Source of the DNA: Apostichopus japonicus
Lineage: Eukaryota > Echinodermata > Holothuroidea > Aspidochirotida > Stichopodidae
Reading direction: 5' to 3'
Length of the DNA: 64,000 bases
NCBI RefSeq assembly: GCF_037975245.1
Contig: NC_092579.1
Coordinates: 24,597,166 to 24,661,165 of the forward strand
Position numbers and translations under genes: made by a program. The notes below the pieces were generated by a model that saw nothing but the letters and a program-made list of their open reading frames with translations, searched no databases and had not been told where the DNA came from. Of this stretch, positions 1-11,364 are shown piece after piece (position 1 is the stretch's first letter; the number at the start of each line of letters is the position of its first letter).

Positions 1-249
1 TACAATAGACATACAGTAGAGGGCTCTTCAGATTCAACCTGCGTGTACAGTGTAGCAATCTAATGTGAAACTACGGTTCATAAATATATTTGTTACGTAT
101 GTGTTTTATGTAGGCCTATCAGTTTCATTGTTCACATAATCTGGCTGATATGCTAAAAACCTCTACTCTTGGGTCAATATAAGCTTGACTGTTAAACTAC
201 TCACTCCTATGGAGTCTACAATCCTAATAACATTTTATACATGACTGAC

Positions 250-383
250 CTTTGTTAGATATGCTCAACATTGGTTCTCTGACTTGGTGGTCACACAAGC
301 TACCAGATGGTTCTTTCAGAAAGTCTGTGTCTTCATGCAGGGATGGAGCAGGTGCAGTGTTAGAACGAGTCACAACCCTGTGA
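250..383 (-). CDS. Internal coding exon of an unrecognised intron-rich gene (exon C)
   Basis: Read on the minus strand, a pyrimidine-rich acceptor (tttctcttcttttag) precedes the exon at 384-385, and a GTCAGT donor follows at 244-249. The 134 bp exon stays open and encodes about 45 residues. It begins HRVVTRSNTAPAP and ends SISNKG. Its first base completes a codon, so it needs an upstream exon ending two bases into a codon. The 17685-18847 exon ends exactly that way (GG|), giving a Gly at the junction. It ends one base into a codon, so the gene continues beyond the left edge of the window. The peptide is polar, and no domain is recognised. The splice sites and phase are seen directly. Membership in the same gene as the 18 kb exon is inferred from phase and strand. 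Confidence 0.6.
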
Positions 384-1247
384 CTAAAAGAAGAGAAATT
401 ATTGTTAGGTACTGTTAGATTATTATTCAAGTAACTTTATTCCAAATGAGACAAGTCTTTAGCATTCTACTCTCCATTCCTTTCAGGTCGATACAGCTGT
501 CCTTTTAAAACTAGTATGAGGTGGAAGGAATCATGATGGTCATGTTCAAGTTTGTCCCAAGTACAGCTGAAAGTAAAACTACAGAGTACACCGGTTAAAT
601 TCATAGTAAGTCCGCAAATAATTCAGAACTTGAGAAGTTAACGGAGAAAACTCTGCACATTTCAGCTTACTCAAACCAAACCAGCTGCAATGTACACAAG
701 GAAATGAGAGAAAGAAATGTACCTGACAAATTAGAACAGTCAAGACGTCAAGTCCATAGCAAGAACACAAACACGTCGGTATATTGACAGATTTCAAGGA
801 TAAAACAGATAAAACAACCTGAAAAGGTCTCGCTGTCATTGAGATATGTGAGTACACTTTACAGCAATAATTCTCAACAACTTCCAATGGTTCTACTATG
901 AGGTTATGTTTGCACCATTGCAACCACTGTAATTACTGCTTGTGCTTCCTTCCTGTCAGATGAGAATCTATTACTGAATGACAGTTCAAACAATGTACTA
1001 GTCTAGTTGGTGTGACATGTACCATTGTGACTAACTGTTTCACCATAAAACATATCTACTTCAATCCTACGAAAAATTACTGACATTTAAAAAAATGTAT
1101 TGCAACATTCAACATTTAGTATGAAGGAAGACAAGATATGGGAGAAAACAGATCATATTAGCAAGAGCCACAAAACCCGTCCTCATCATAGTAATAAATG
1201 AGTAAAACACATTCTTACACCTTGACACATCATACTACAAGTCTATC
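384..1247. other. Intronic AT-rich sequence, no feature seen
   Basis: On the gene model this is the start of the 17 kb intron between the exons at 250-383 and 17685-18847. The ORFs here are short and lack splice or codon signals. It includes a few host-like AGGCCTA-type words but no supported gene or repeat. Confidence 0.5.
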
Positions 1248-1255
1248 TTTGTGAT

Positions 1256-2963
1256 TAGTGTTCAACCGATTAACCTAATCGGAATCGGAATCGGTACGAA
1301 TATTGCATAATCGGAACATAATCGGAATCGGTAAAAATTACGTGGAATACCAGTTATTTCATACCGATTATTCAAAAACATATGGAAGGTGAAAATATCA
1401 TTATTCAAAAACATATCGAAGTTGAAAATATCAACTGATGTATTAGGTTTGTTCTTTTACTACGAAATATTAAAATAAGACACCCTCTATACGTCTTTCA
1501 CAGTGTATACTTTCATCAATTTACGCTGCCAGGGTCGCCGATTTTGCTTCCCTCGTGGTTAGTGACTTCAAATTTCTTGGCACAGTAGGCATAGCAGCAA
1601 TACCAATTTCGCGAATTAACGAATGTGCTTGACAGGGTCGGAAATAAGCGGGAGCGATGTGCTAAAAAGCCCTCCTAAAGCACAATTACGAGTGTGAAAA
1701 AGAATATAAGAAAATCGCCCTCGTTATAGCAGGTGTCTGTGTAAAATTAATTGTGACATGCGTTTGCTTTAGCTAGGAATTGCAGTTGCAGCGCGAATCG
1801 CGCAAACAGTTTTCACATCTCGCATCAAATTTGAAGCAGTGCGGTAGGGTCGCGCACAATCCCCGGGAAGTTACCGTGGAAAATTACAGCTTGCACGAAG
1901 CAATTTCAGTACCAGCGAAAATAACCTAAAATCCTCACAAATCTCCGACCACATGGTAGCCTTACTTCACACTAAGTCAATTGCATGGAAATCTAACCTT
2001 GCCATCTGTTTATTAGCTCTAGTTGTGTCGCAAATAAAAAATAAAAATATCCACGGAAACTGCAATCTTCGACCACATGTTAGCCTAACAACCACACTAA
2101 GTCAATGAGAAATGTAGCCTAACCATCGGTTTGCAAAAAAAAAAAAAAAAAAATGCGTAGAAAACTTTCAATTTGCTGGAAATCGGCATTTGTTTGGAAG
2201 GTACTGTAAGTGATATGTCTTATAGAGAGAATGTTATATTTTATATTGGAGTAGTTTCTAGTTGTTATTATTCTTTACATCAATCTGGTATTACATTTTA
2301 GAGTAATTTTAAACAAGTTACGATGGTACAATTTGCTTTTCAGTTTGATTGGCCTAAGCTTACATTTTCTAATTGAACCTGAATAGAGTTAAATAGGTAA
2401 TGAATAGGTATGTTTAACTTGAAGTTCGTAACATTTCTATTTGTTCATAAACAGTATAATACTGAAAATAAGTAGAAAATAATGTCGTAATGAAGGCAAC
2501 ATGTCATTAAAATTTACACTTTGGTAAAGATTGAAGATGGATGGTTTGTCTGAGATACTTTTTGAGATGGATATTTTGAGTAACTATTCTTAGCCCATTT
2601 CAAGCCATTAACAGGTGACATTCACGTCCAGGTGGTTAGGCCATTCGCTTAGCACCGTACTGACTAGGTAGGATGTCAAATTTCCATATTTTGGAAATTT
2701 AAAAAAAAAAACCTTTTTTTTCTTTCCGAGAAACTCCAGAGGTAATTTGGTACATACAAAATGATACCTTAGAGCCTTGTATAACAACGAAGCAAAAGGA
2801 AACAGGGGAAAATCACAACAATTATTGTTTCTGTCAAACTTTATTGCCGATTTTGTATATATACGGGATATTTTCTCATTTTCAAATAATCGGAATCGGT
2901 ACGATGATGGAAAAAATAATCGGTAATCGGTATTTTCTGTTATGCATAATCGGTTGAACACTA
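1256..2963. mobile_element. Non-autonomous hAT-like DNA transposon, family 1 (ATCGG subterminal repeats)
   Basis: The element is 1708 bp. Both ends carry the inverted repeat TAGTGTTCAACCGATTA, as TAATCGGTTGAACACTA on the right, with about one difference. An identical 8 bp direct repeat, TTTGTGAT, lies at 1248-1255 and 2964-2971. An 8 bp target-site duplication with TAG-type ends is the hAT signature. Inside each end the motif AATCGG(A/T) is repeated several times in opposite orientations, at about 1268-1340 and 2886-2955. No transposase is visible, and the 125-residue ORF in its right half is not conserved-looking. A partial copy of the left 350 bp recurs at 62704-63030. Confidence 0.85.
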
Positions 2964-3224
2964 TTTGTGATGTGATCAATACCATACCAAAACATCCTTA
3001 CACTTGGTAAACATTTGATCATATTCTGTACATATCCTAACAGAAAACAGTCAATCATGCTGCCACCATTTAACCAGAATGCAAAAATGCATTGTGGTTC
3101 GATGATGTAACATTTAAGTAGTTTTGTTCATGGATCTGACATAATGTACAACATACTTGATCTTAGTAATACAGTGAAAGTCAGTGTGATGTGAAAAACA
3201 ATAAATTCACAATGACACAGGCTG

Positions 3225-3960
3225 TCCTGAAATGACCAGTGACCTTAACACCATGCTTCTTGTATTAAATGTGATACATGTATACATCAACATACTAAAT
3301 ATGACACCTGTCCTTGTTGAAAAATTGTGTAAAACTTGTTTCTCACAATTTGACCCCTGGTGAGCTCAAACGACCATTCACCTCCGACCACAACATTAGG
3401 CTCTTTATACTTAATGTGGTACAATTACATACCAAATGTAATCTGTCCACGATTCCCTTGCAATATTATGTTTAGGAAGGTGTGTTAGTGTAGAGAGACA
3501 GGTAAGTGGGGAGCAAAGTAAATGTTTGATGTTCTTTTAACTTAAAATGACTGTTGACCTCCACCAAAAGCAATAATAGGCTCCTTAAATTGATATGGTA
3601 CATCAACAAACCAAATATGAGATTTGTCCAAGAATCTTCTTCTTGCAATATCATGTTTACAAGACTTTCACGATTTGACCTGTTGTCCCCAAATGACCTT
3701 TGATTTCCACCAAAATGAAAAGGCTTCTTGAAAGCAATGTTACCTTCATACCAAGATCTGCCCAAGCTGAAAGTGTTATTGTCTGCCACCAGAACATCCC
3801 TCTAGCCATCATACCAATCTCATCCAAATTTAGTGAGATTCCTTTGTTTGTTTGTAAACATTCCTACCAAAATTATTGTTTGTCCTATACAATTCTTGTT
3901 ATGCTCTCCAAAATGGCAAAACACATTCTCTAATGTCACACTCTGACATGGGAGTTGCTA
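3225..3960. repeat. Dispersed TGACC-unit repeat, block 1
   Basis: This block holds several degenerate copies of a roughly 150 bp unit. Each unit contains a TGACC(T/C) pair, a 'ccaccaa..caata.g' stretch, 'cttgtactcaa', 'taccaaatatga' and 'ttgagatatcatgtttacaag'. The same unit occurs at 15.3, 16.4, 25.1, 29.8, 32.0, 37.8, 45.7, 53.8, 54.5 and 55.6 kb. Around 3472-3522 the unit is interrupted by a short DIRS-terminus-like sequence (agagacaggtaag..gaagtaaat). Confidence 0.7.
3472..3522. repeat. Remnant of a DIRS element terminus inside the TGACC repeat
   Basis: The string 'gagacaggtaagtggggagcaaagtaaat' matches the outer end of the DIRS element at 14273-14302 with a few differences. Its near twin at 32096-32146 sits in the same place in another TGACC block, so it was probably copied along with the host repeat. 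Confidence 0.55.
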
Positions 3961-6900
3961 AAGGCCATTCCATTCTTCCCTTAAATTAAAATTTCTGTCA
4001 TAAGTCAAACATTGCACAGTATTTCCAATAATATTTTGGTGTATATATAGTTCAGAAAGTTCGAACTCAAATCTGCTGCAAAATAATGGCGAAATGTAAA
4101 ACATATGTCAACATAGCTACATATATGCACATGTATACAAAGTTTTGAAATAAAGTCTTGATTTAGTGTAATATTTATACCATTTTGTGTTCCATCTTCA
4201 ACACTAAGCCTTGCATTACTCTACCCAGGTCATTACAGCCAACAGTTTTTTTTAATCCAATATGTGGCTACAATCTGAAATACTATCATCATAAAATCAA
4301 AAAGAGTTCACTGTTATCAGTTAATTGGGAACAGCATTGTTTGTTATCTAGTTATTTTGATATCCTAATACATGCAGAATATAAGTCATTAAACGTGCAA
4401 ACACAATCCCCCCCCCCCCCCCTTCTGGTCTTTTCTGACTCATAACCATTTCAAGTTCCCAAATGCAACATTATTTGCAGGTCTGAAGATTAACAATACA
4501 AAAAACAGGTTGTTTTAAAAAATATTAAAAAATACCTGTCCAGCAGTTACCTTGATGACATTGGTGGTCGTATCTTTTGGAAGTACATCATATTCCCTGT
4601 GATGTATTATTTATCAAATGAAAGTGCTATCACTTATTGCATCAAAACCCAAGTCCAGTTTCTTCCCTTTCACAATACCAAATGGACACTTGCTACATCA
4701 AAAATTATCAATGAAAAAATTAACTGGAAAAGATGAGTTCCAGAAAAAAAAAGCTGTGAATCTTGAACAAGCAGGAAAATGTTTGCCAGTCACTAACACA
4801 TGTGACTGAAAATCCAGCTCGTAATGATAAATCATGTGCCGAGGCCTATAAAGTTTTGGAAGGAAACACAGCAACACATGTACATGAATTCAGAGTAATT
4901 AATCACATATGGAAGCAACAGATGGTTATTAGAAAACTTTTCCCAAGAGGTTCATGAAATAAACCAATACAGAGTTACTTATTAAATGCCACCAACCACC
5001 AGTATTAACTGTAACAATGCAGCAATTAAAGCAACCTGCAACTTTAGACTGTTACTAGACAAACCCACATGCTGGTAGTTGGGGCAGCAGAAAAATACAT
5101 CAATTCTCTGAAGCTGTATATCTACCAATTACCCACCCTCATAACCAGTTAATCCTTACAGTGAATTGTACAGCCTTTCAGAACAGATTTTGTGTTGATT
5201 ATGGTAACTTTGAGATACTAATAAATTTAAATACAAGATATTGTGGTATTTCTATTATATTTCAATACTAATCTTACACATCTATCATACTAGTCAGTTC
5301 TTTAATTACAAAAACTATTTGGGATCTCACATTTCTTTGGAAATCTTGAACAATACTATCTGTACTTATTGCGTGACTATTTATCGAGTTTTCAAGAATG
5401 GGTTTCCTTACAAAAGTACCTGCATCATGGGCAAGAATTTCATTACAAGGTGAGATGTACTACATCTTTCCAATGAAGTTGAATTGTAAATCAATATGAC
5501 TGCCCTTACAGAAAGTACAATAACACTAAAATACCAAATGATGGTACTTACATTACACATTTGACAAACAACCCCATAAAAGCTGAGAAACACAACAAAT
5601 CCAGACCAAGATTTTTGAGTGAGTCATCATTTACAGATTGTGAGGTGGATGAGTTGCAGATGGAGAGGTGTAGCAAAGCATTGGGGAGTTATGGTTGCAG
5701 AAACCAATTCAGTACTATACTTTAAGTTACTCCATTTAGGAAGGTATTATCGTACATAAACTAGAACCAAAGAATACAAATTCATGTGCCATGATTTGCT
5801 TGTTTAATCTTTTTCAATCACATTTCTTTGCTAACCATCTGTCTCTTTAAACCTTTAATTGCTCGAAATCATCATGCTTAACATTGCAAGTTATTCGTTC
5901 CTGCTCAGATACTGTAAACAAGGAGCAGAACTAAATAATACATCCCTCATACCCAAGCTATGAGCTGTGTTAAAAATTCAAATAATTAGAGTAGGCCAAA
6001 CATAAATGGGAGAGGCATTTTATCCTGCCATCCAAGAAATATCTCAGTTAGCAAATGTTAGTCATGCATTATGGTTCTCCTTAGACCCCCCCCCCCCCCC
6101 AGTCCATATCAACATCAAAGATTTGTATTTTACTTCAAGTATTAAGTATAGTTAATGACTCGAAAAAGCCCAATTGTTTTCCGCAAATCACGATTCTTTT
6201 TGCAAATCCATAAATTTCCTTCCCAGTATTTCCTTCTATGAAATAAATAAGTTAAAATAAGTTAAAAGGCTCCTACTTGTCCATAACAGAAATGCCCACC
6301 AAAATATAGAAACTGGGCAATAGTAGAAGAGCTTTATACCAAGGTCAAGAAAAATTTGGCATGCAAGCAAAGGGTACATATCACATTGCCCTTCTCAATA
6401 AGCCAAACAGCAGACAAACATTCATACTTAAGATAAAATATGCTTGAACTACATTTGAAGACAAGGAGTATTATAACCTGGACCCATGAAACTAACCTAC
6501 AGTAAGCGTGAACCAGGTATTCTTGCTACAACCTAATAAAAATTTGAATTGAAATAGCTGTTCAGCAAAGAGACAGTCACAGTTTGACAGTCTTAACAGA
6601 GGGAGACATTCACTTCACATCAAAACTGATACTATTTTGTGTGCATCTGTTTATGTATAGCACCCTCAATTCTGCCAAGGAAAGGTTTTAGTGTTCTTAA
6701 AGATGACAATTCCTTTCTGTTGGATTTCATGACGTACGGAACAAGGAACATTTACGTCTGACTCAACAGTAGTGCATACAAGCGCTTCTGTTTTGCGAGT
6801 CAGCTATTCAGATATTGGGAAATCTTTTAAAAAATCGTTGCAAATTTCATTAAAAACAAATGAATATATACGTGGTGAAGTTATCAAGAAACTCTATGAC

Positions 6901-8190
6901 ATTAATTATCTATTAAAGTCTTGAGCATTACGCCTGAAATAAAATAAAATAACAGTTATGCGGACACAATATGCATGCACAGCTCCGTACTGAACAGTAC
7001 ACTACAGACAAGATCATCATAGTGAAGTCATCCACTGACCTGAGTGCTGTGCAAGGCATTGCAGTGTTTACAGATTCCTAAATTTGTATCAATTACGGAG
7101 ACCAAAAAACAATGTTTTAATTCCCCTTTTATAACTTCCCGAAGTGCTATTCGAAAAAATTTAAAAATATGTTACTTGGTAACATATAAACTACACTATC
7201 TATGAATAGAAGAGATTTGTTTTCTGTCATTATCGTTCATCTTTAAACCATCCTCTTTTGATGAACAAAATTACTATTCTTGTTCTTGATGTGAGAGAGC
7301 AAATAAATTCTGTCAAATTTTCCAGTCAGTTTGTTATTGTTGATTTACATATGAAACTTGGTTACATTAGGATCCCAGTTGTGGAGTTTTGCACTAAATT
7401 CAGACTCCTGTGTTTAGCTATTTCCTAGCAATACCAGTTATGTTCTAATGGTATATCTTGCTTCAATTACCATGACAACTTAATGCTAATGGTGCATTGC
7501 TGAAGCACTCAGACCATGCTCTAACTCCAACTATATCTCAATTACCATTGTACTGTAGGGAGTTATAGAATATAAACAGTTTTGATGGTATGTACTTATC
7601 AAAAGGGACTGCTACAGTAACTACTTTTTATCTGTGTACAAAAGAAAATCTACTTGAAGTTAACAGAAAGTAATGTAACACCTATAGAAACAATGGAAGA
7701 AGAGGCTTGAATTACATATTGAGCTTCTAAGCTCCCTCTTTTGCCCCTATGCGTCTCTTAACCTGTAGTAATCATTTTTTGCCAGACACGATTTGTGTAT
7801 TAGAAGATAAAAGGAAAATGAACTGTGCAATCACCTGGTGGCTTAGCAGCAACATCGGTTTTCAAACATTTTTGGTTACTTCATACATTACATAAAGAAC
7901 ACTACCGTCTACTTTAGTTTGAGTATAAGCCTCTCCATGCACTTTATAAGTAGGTGAGGCAGATGTAAGATTTACACTGAGAACAAAAAAATTCACAATT
8001 CCAGGGTGTTCAATGAAAAGCTTTACCTAGGTTAGCACAACACATTGGGGAATTTGGGGATTTTCCCATGTAACAAATGGCAAAAAATTAACATTTCACT
8101 AACATCTCTGATACTGACTAGATGATTTTGAGTTCACATGTTATTATGTTTATTCTCTTGGGATTAGGCATACTGTAAGTAGCAAAATAA
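3961..8190. other. AT-rich intronic sequence with poly-C tracts, no gene supported
   Basis: No ORF here has splice signals or a recognisable family. Visible items are poly-C runs near 4409-4423 and 6087-6100, and simple AT-rich sequence. The ORFs at 4185-4957 and 5241-5593 look like chance open frames. On the gene model this is all inside the intron between the exons at 250-383 and 17685-18847. Confidence 0.5.
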
Positions 8191-8229
8191 ATTCCAAAAC
8201 TTACTGGTTTGGATATTTACGAGTGACGA

Positions 8230-8352
8230 GCTTACCTGTCTCCTCACAACCTTAGCACCTCATTCTACCGTGCCTACAAAGTCCTGGTAAATAAATAACA
8301 CTGTGCGCCCTCTATGACCGGACCCCCCTTCCGGTCCCTCCTCCTTTCTCAT
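8230..8352 (+). repeat. Left inverted terminal repeat of the DIRS element
   Basis: This matches the reverse complement of 14163-14285 over 123 bp without gaps, with about four substitutions. It includes the words CACTGTGCGCCCTCTATGAC and GGTCCCTCCTCC. Outside it, the two termini diverge (8191-8229 versus 14286-14302), as is usual for the unequal ends of DIRS elements. Confidence 0.93.
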
Positions 8353-8383
8353 GAGACCATTCCTGAAGAGTGGCCTCACGGAC

Positions 8384-8433
8384 ACGGGAGTGGGGGTGGC
8401 AAGGGCCCTCTGGCCACCCCCAACGACTCCCGT
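8384..8433. other. Strong stem-loop in the DIRS 3' region
   Basis: ACGGGAGT plus GGGGGTGGC pairs with GCCACCCCC, and after a 4-base bulge with ACTCCCGT. This gives 17 paired bases around a GC-rich loop. It lies between the internal complementary region and the terminal repeat, so it would be in the element's 3' untranslated region. Confidence 0.7.
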
Positions 8434-8485
8434 CGAGTTAACTTCCCAAAGTGAACCCCTAACAAAAAGTCAGACGCCTTCCTAG

Positions 8486-8546
8486 CAGGGGGGAGTGTAA
8501 CCCTCCCCTTCGCAGCGGGGAGGGGGGACACTCTCCTGAACCCTGC
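8486..8546. other. Second GC-rich stem-loop in the DIRS 3' region
   Basis: CCTCCCC pairs with GGGGAGG around TTCGCAGC, and flanking GGAGTGT pairs with ACACTC. Outer GCAGGG and CCCTGC extend it. It follows the stem at 8384-8433 in the same untranslated part of the element. Confidence 0.65.
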
Positions 8547-8824
8547 AGGCGGAACTACCCCTTAAACTAACAAGGAGCCTAAAGATTTACGGCCCGACAC
8601 TTGTTAACCTTAGAACAACTTAGGTGAGAACGTAAGCGGAAGAATATGTACGTAAACGCATACGAAAACACACAGGTACACTCACCGATAGACATGGTCG
8701 ATGGCTCTCTGGTGGATGGTGGTTCTGTAATCTGGTGTGGAGCTCGGAGTCGTGAGTCAAGTCAAGCGACCGCTCCCCCGTCCGGCTGTGTCCCACCACC
8801 CTCTCGGGGGAGGGAGGGGGGAAT

Positions 8825-8923
8825 GGAGACAGGTAAGCTCGTTACTCGTAAATATCCAAACCAGTAAGTTTTGGAATATTTACTTCGCTCCTCGCTTACC
8901 TGTCTCCTCACAACCTTAGCACC
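8825..8923. repeat. DIRS internal complementary region (fused copies of both termini)
   Basis: Bases 8825-8877 are the reverse complement of the left terminus (8191-8243, 53 bp, one mismatch). Bases 8877-8923 are the reverse complement of the right terminus (14256-14302, 47 bp, one mismatch). The two halves abut with one shared base. This is the sequence expected for the joined ends of a circular DIRS intermediate. It also fixes the outer ends of the element at 8191 and 14302. Confidence 0.92.
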
Positions 8924-10843
8924 GAGTGGCACTGCCACTGGTCGGGCGGTCCCCGATGTGAACGGGCGTATAATCTCTACTAGCCACCTGGATAGAGTGT
9001 CTTTGGAGGCCGCTGCGTAGGGTGGTCGTGGTATGATGAAGAGAGAAGTTGTCTGTCTTAACTTCTCTGTCCTGCTCAGGTACCACTTCAGTGCCCTGAC
9101 TGGACACCATCGTTTGTCCTCGGCTACTGATGACATGGTCTTAATTTCCGGGATGAAAATGTCTCCTGGTAAGAAGGTCAAGGTCTGGTTCTTTGCAATA
9201 AATGACGGGTCTGGAACCATCCTCACCCCGTGGCCCTCAAATCTGATGTGATTCTGCTTGGTAGTTAGGGCGTGGAGGCAACTCCTCCTTCTTGCTGACG
9301 CCACTGCAACAAGGAAGAGTGTCTTTTTTGTGAGGGCAGCCAGGGAGGCGTTAGCCATTGGTTCGTATGGTGGTCCTGCCAGGGCATGTAACACTGCTGA
9401 GAGTCCCCATGAGGGGGCTAACCGTCTGATCTGTGGGCGACGATTCGCCATGCCTTTGATGAGTTGTGCAATGTACGGGTTATTGCCCAGTGTGGAGGCA
9501 TCTGGGAAGCCCTGGTGGATGGCAGCGATGGCCGACCTGTAATTCTTGATAGTGGAGACTTGTTTGCCTTCTCCGAAGAGTGAGAGGAGGAACTCGGCTA
9601 TCTGTGTCACAGAGGCATTAGGCAGCAGTATCTGTCTCGGTCGGCACCATTGGTCGAACTTCCGCAGACGGGAATCGTAAGTCGCTGCGGTCGTTCCCCT
9701 TCTAGCGTCGGCTGCCATCGCGGCAGCTGCTTCTGAAAAACCTCTGTCGTAGGGAAGACCGGACAGCCTCCAGGCAACTAATTGTAACCCCCTGATGTCT
9801 GGGTGGGAGAGAGTTCCCTGTCTCTGGGACAGTAGGTGGGGCTTATCCGGTAGACTCACTGGGACGTCCATGAGGAGCTGAGGGATCTCGGCGAACCAGG
9901 GTCTGCGAGGCCAGAACGGGGCTATTAGTGTGAACCTGCCCTTGGAGTTCCGAATTTTCCTGAGGACCTGTCCGATCATGCACAGCGGCGGGAAGATATA
10001 CGCATCCATGTGGTCCCAAGAGAGGGACATTGCGTCCGTGTGGTAGGCCAGGGGGTGGAATCGTCTGGAACAGAAGGTCTTGAGTTTGTTGTTCTTGTGC
10101 GTTGCGAACAGGTCTATCGTGGGCTTGCCGAAGATCGAAAAGATTCTGTCGCAAGTCTCCTGCTCCAGAGACCATTCGTTGGGGTCTATATGCCCCCTGG
10201 ATAAGGCGTCTGCCATCACATTGAACTTGCCCGCGATGTGGGAAGCCCGTAAGATCATGCCGGAGTCCTCGGCCGCTGTTATCACCTCCCACGCGAGTCG
10301 GCACAGTCTCTCTGAGTGGGTGTCCCCCTGTCGATTGATGTAGGCCACCACTGTCGTGTTGTCCGTGAGGATTGTGGTTATGGTTCCCTGTACGTGGTCG
10401 TTGAAAGCTTCCAGGGCTCTTTTGACCGCCATCATCTCCAGGATGTTGATGTGGAGAGATCTTTCTGCTGGGGACCACGTCCCCCATGCTGTGCGATTGC
10501 TCCAATGAGCTCCCCATCCGGACAGTGACGCGTCCGTCGTTACCGATGTCATTGGTAGCTGTATCGCAAAGGGTACCCCTGAACTCCAGTTGTTTGGGTC
10601 GAGCCACCATCGGAGGTGTTGGGTGACCTCCTCTGACCTGTAGATCAGCGTTGTCTTGTCTGGGTCTGTGGACCTCAGGAGGTGTAGTTGTAGGGGTCGC
10701 ATATGTAGCCTGCACAGTCGCACTATATCGACGAGGCTGGCCATGAGTCCCAGGGCCCGGAGCCATGTCCCTGTTGGTGACCGCCGGTGTGCCAAGATCT
10801 GTTGTGTGGTCGCCTTGACCGCCGCGACTCTTTCTTCTGAGGG
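8924..10843 (-). pseudogene. DIRS RT C-terminus, RNase H, methyltransferase-like region and truncated tyrosine recombinase
   Basis: The open frame is 10843 down to 8762; numbering here starts from its first Met at 10795. RNase H acidic residues are D88 (VTTDAS), E120 (INILEMM), D145 (LTDNT) and D196 (ADALSR). Residues about 220-320 match the conserved DIRS methyltransferase-like block (PTIDLFAT, then IAPFWPRRPWF). From about residue 353 comes the tyrosine recombinase: a SAM-like N-terminal region (TYDSRLRKFDQWC), then the first catalytic Arg in ASARRRSCLHAL (about R503). The frame runs straight into the internal complementary region at residue 625. I find no HxxR box or nucleophilic Tyr after that, so the recombinase lacks its catalytic C-terminus. 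The last 50 residues of the ORF (8762-8923) are read-through. One TGA at about 10844 separates it from the upstream RT frame. Confidence 0.88.
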
Positions 10844-11281
10844 TCAGGCTATCCCGGTGGTGAAGTCCAGTATGGCCCCGAGGAACTGGATCTTCTGGGA
10901 AGGCGATAGCCGTGATTTCTTCTGGTTCACGATCCAGCCCAGTTCTTGGAGGGTCTGGAGCGTTTTGTGGACGTTGTTGGTTGCTTCCGATCGGCTGTTC
11001 CCTACTACCAACCAGTCGTCTAGATATACGTAGAGGGTGACTCCTCTTGTTCTGAGATAGGCGACTACCGCTCCCGCGACTCTCGTGAAGACTCTGGGAG
11101 CCGTGGCTAGGCCGAATGGGAGCGCCCGGAACTGGTAGTCTTGATCTGCGTACCGGAACGCTAGGAATCGTCGGTGTTCTCTGTGTATCAAGATGTGCAG
11201 GTAGGCGTCCCGTAAGTCTACGGTCGCCGCCCACATGCCCTTTCTGAGTAGGGGTAATATTATTAAGTTTAAGGTCTCCAT
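10844..11281 (-). pseudogene. DIRS reverse transcriptase core
   Basis: The 145-residue frame holds the RT palm: VDLRDAYLHI (first catalytic Asp about 22), ALPFGLATAP, and YVYLDDWLVVG (Asp pair about 88-89), then GWIVNQKKSRL and QFLGAILD. It is in the same frame as the RNase H/recombinase ORF below it, separated by a single in-frame TGA at about 10844. In the element it copies RNA to DNA in the cytoplasmic particle or nucleus. Upstream, the RT N-terminus lies in another frame (about 11365-11600), with the break near 11380. Confidence 0.9.
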
Positions 11282-11364
11282 ACGGAAGTGTTTTGGTCTG
11301 ATATGTTTTGAGTTCAGGGGTTTTAGGTTTAGGATGGGACGCCAGGTGCCGTCCCGTTTTTTGG

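Noticed and set aside
2608-2985. 125-residue minus-strand ORF
   Set aside because: It crosses the right end and target duplication of hAT family 1 and shows no transposase motif.
9843-11234. 463-residue open frame on the minus strand
   Set aside because: It lies in another frame over the DIRS RT and RNase H, which have clear motifs. GC-rich coding DNA often leaves a long shadow frame; the peptide is Pro/Arg/Gly-rich and has no domain.
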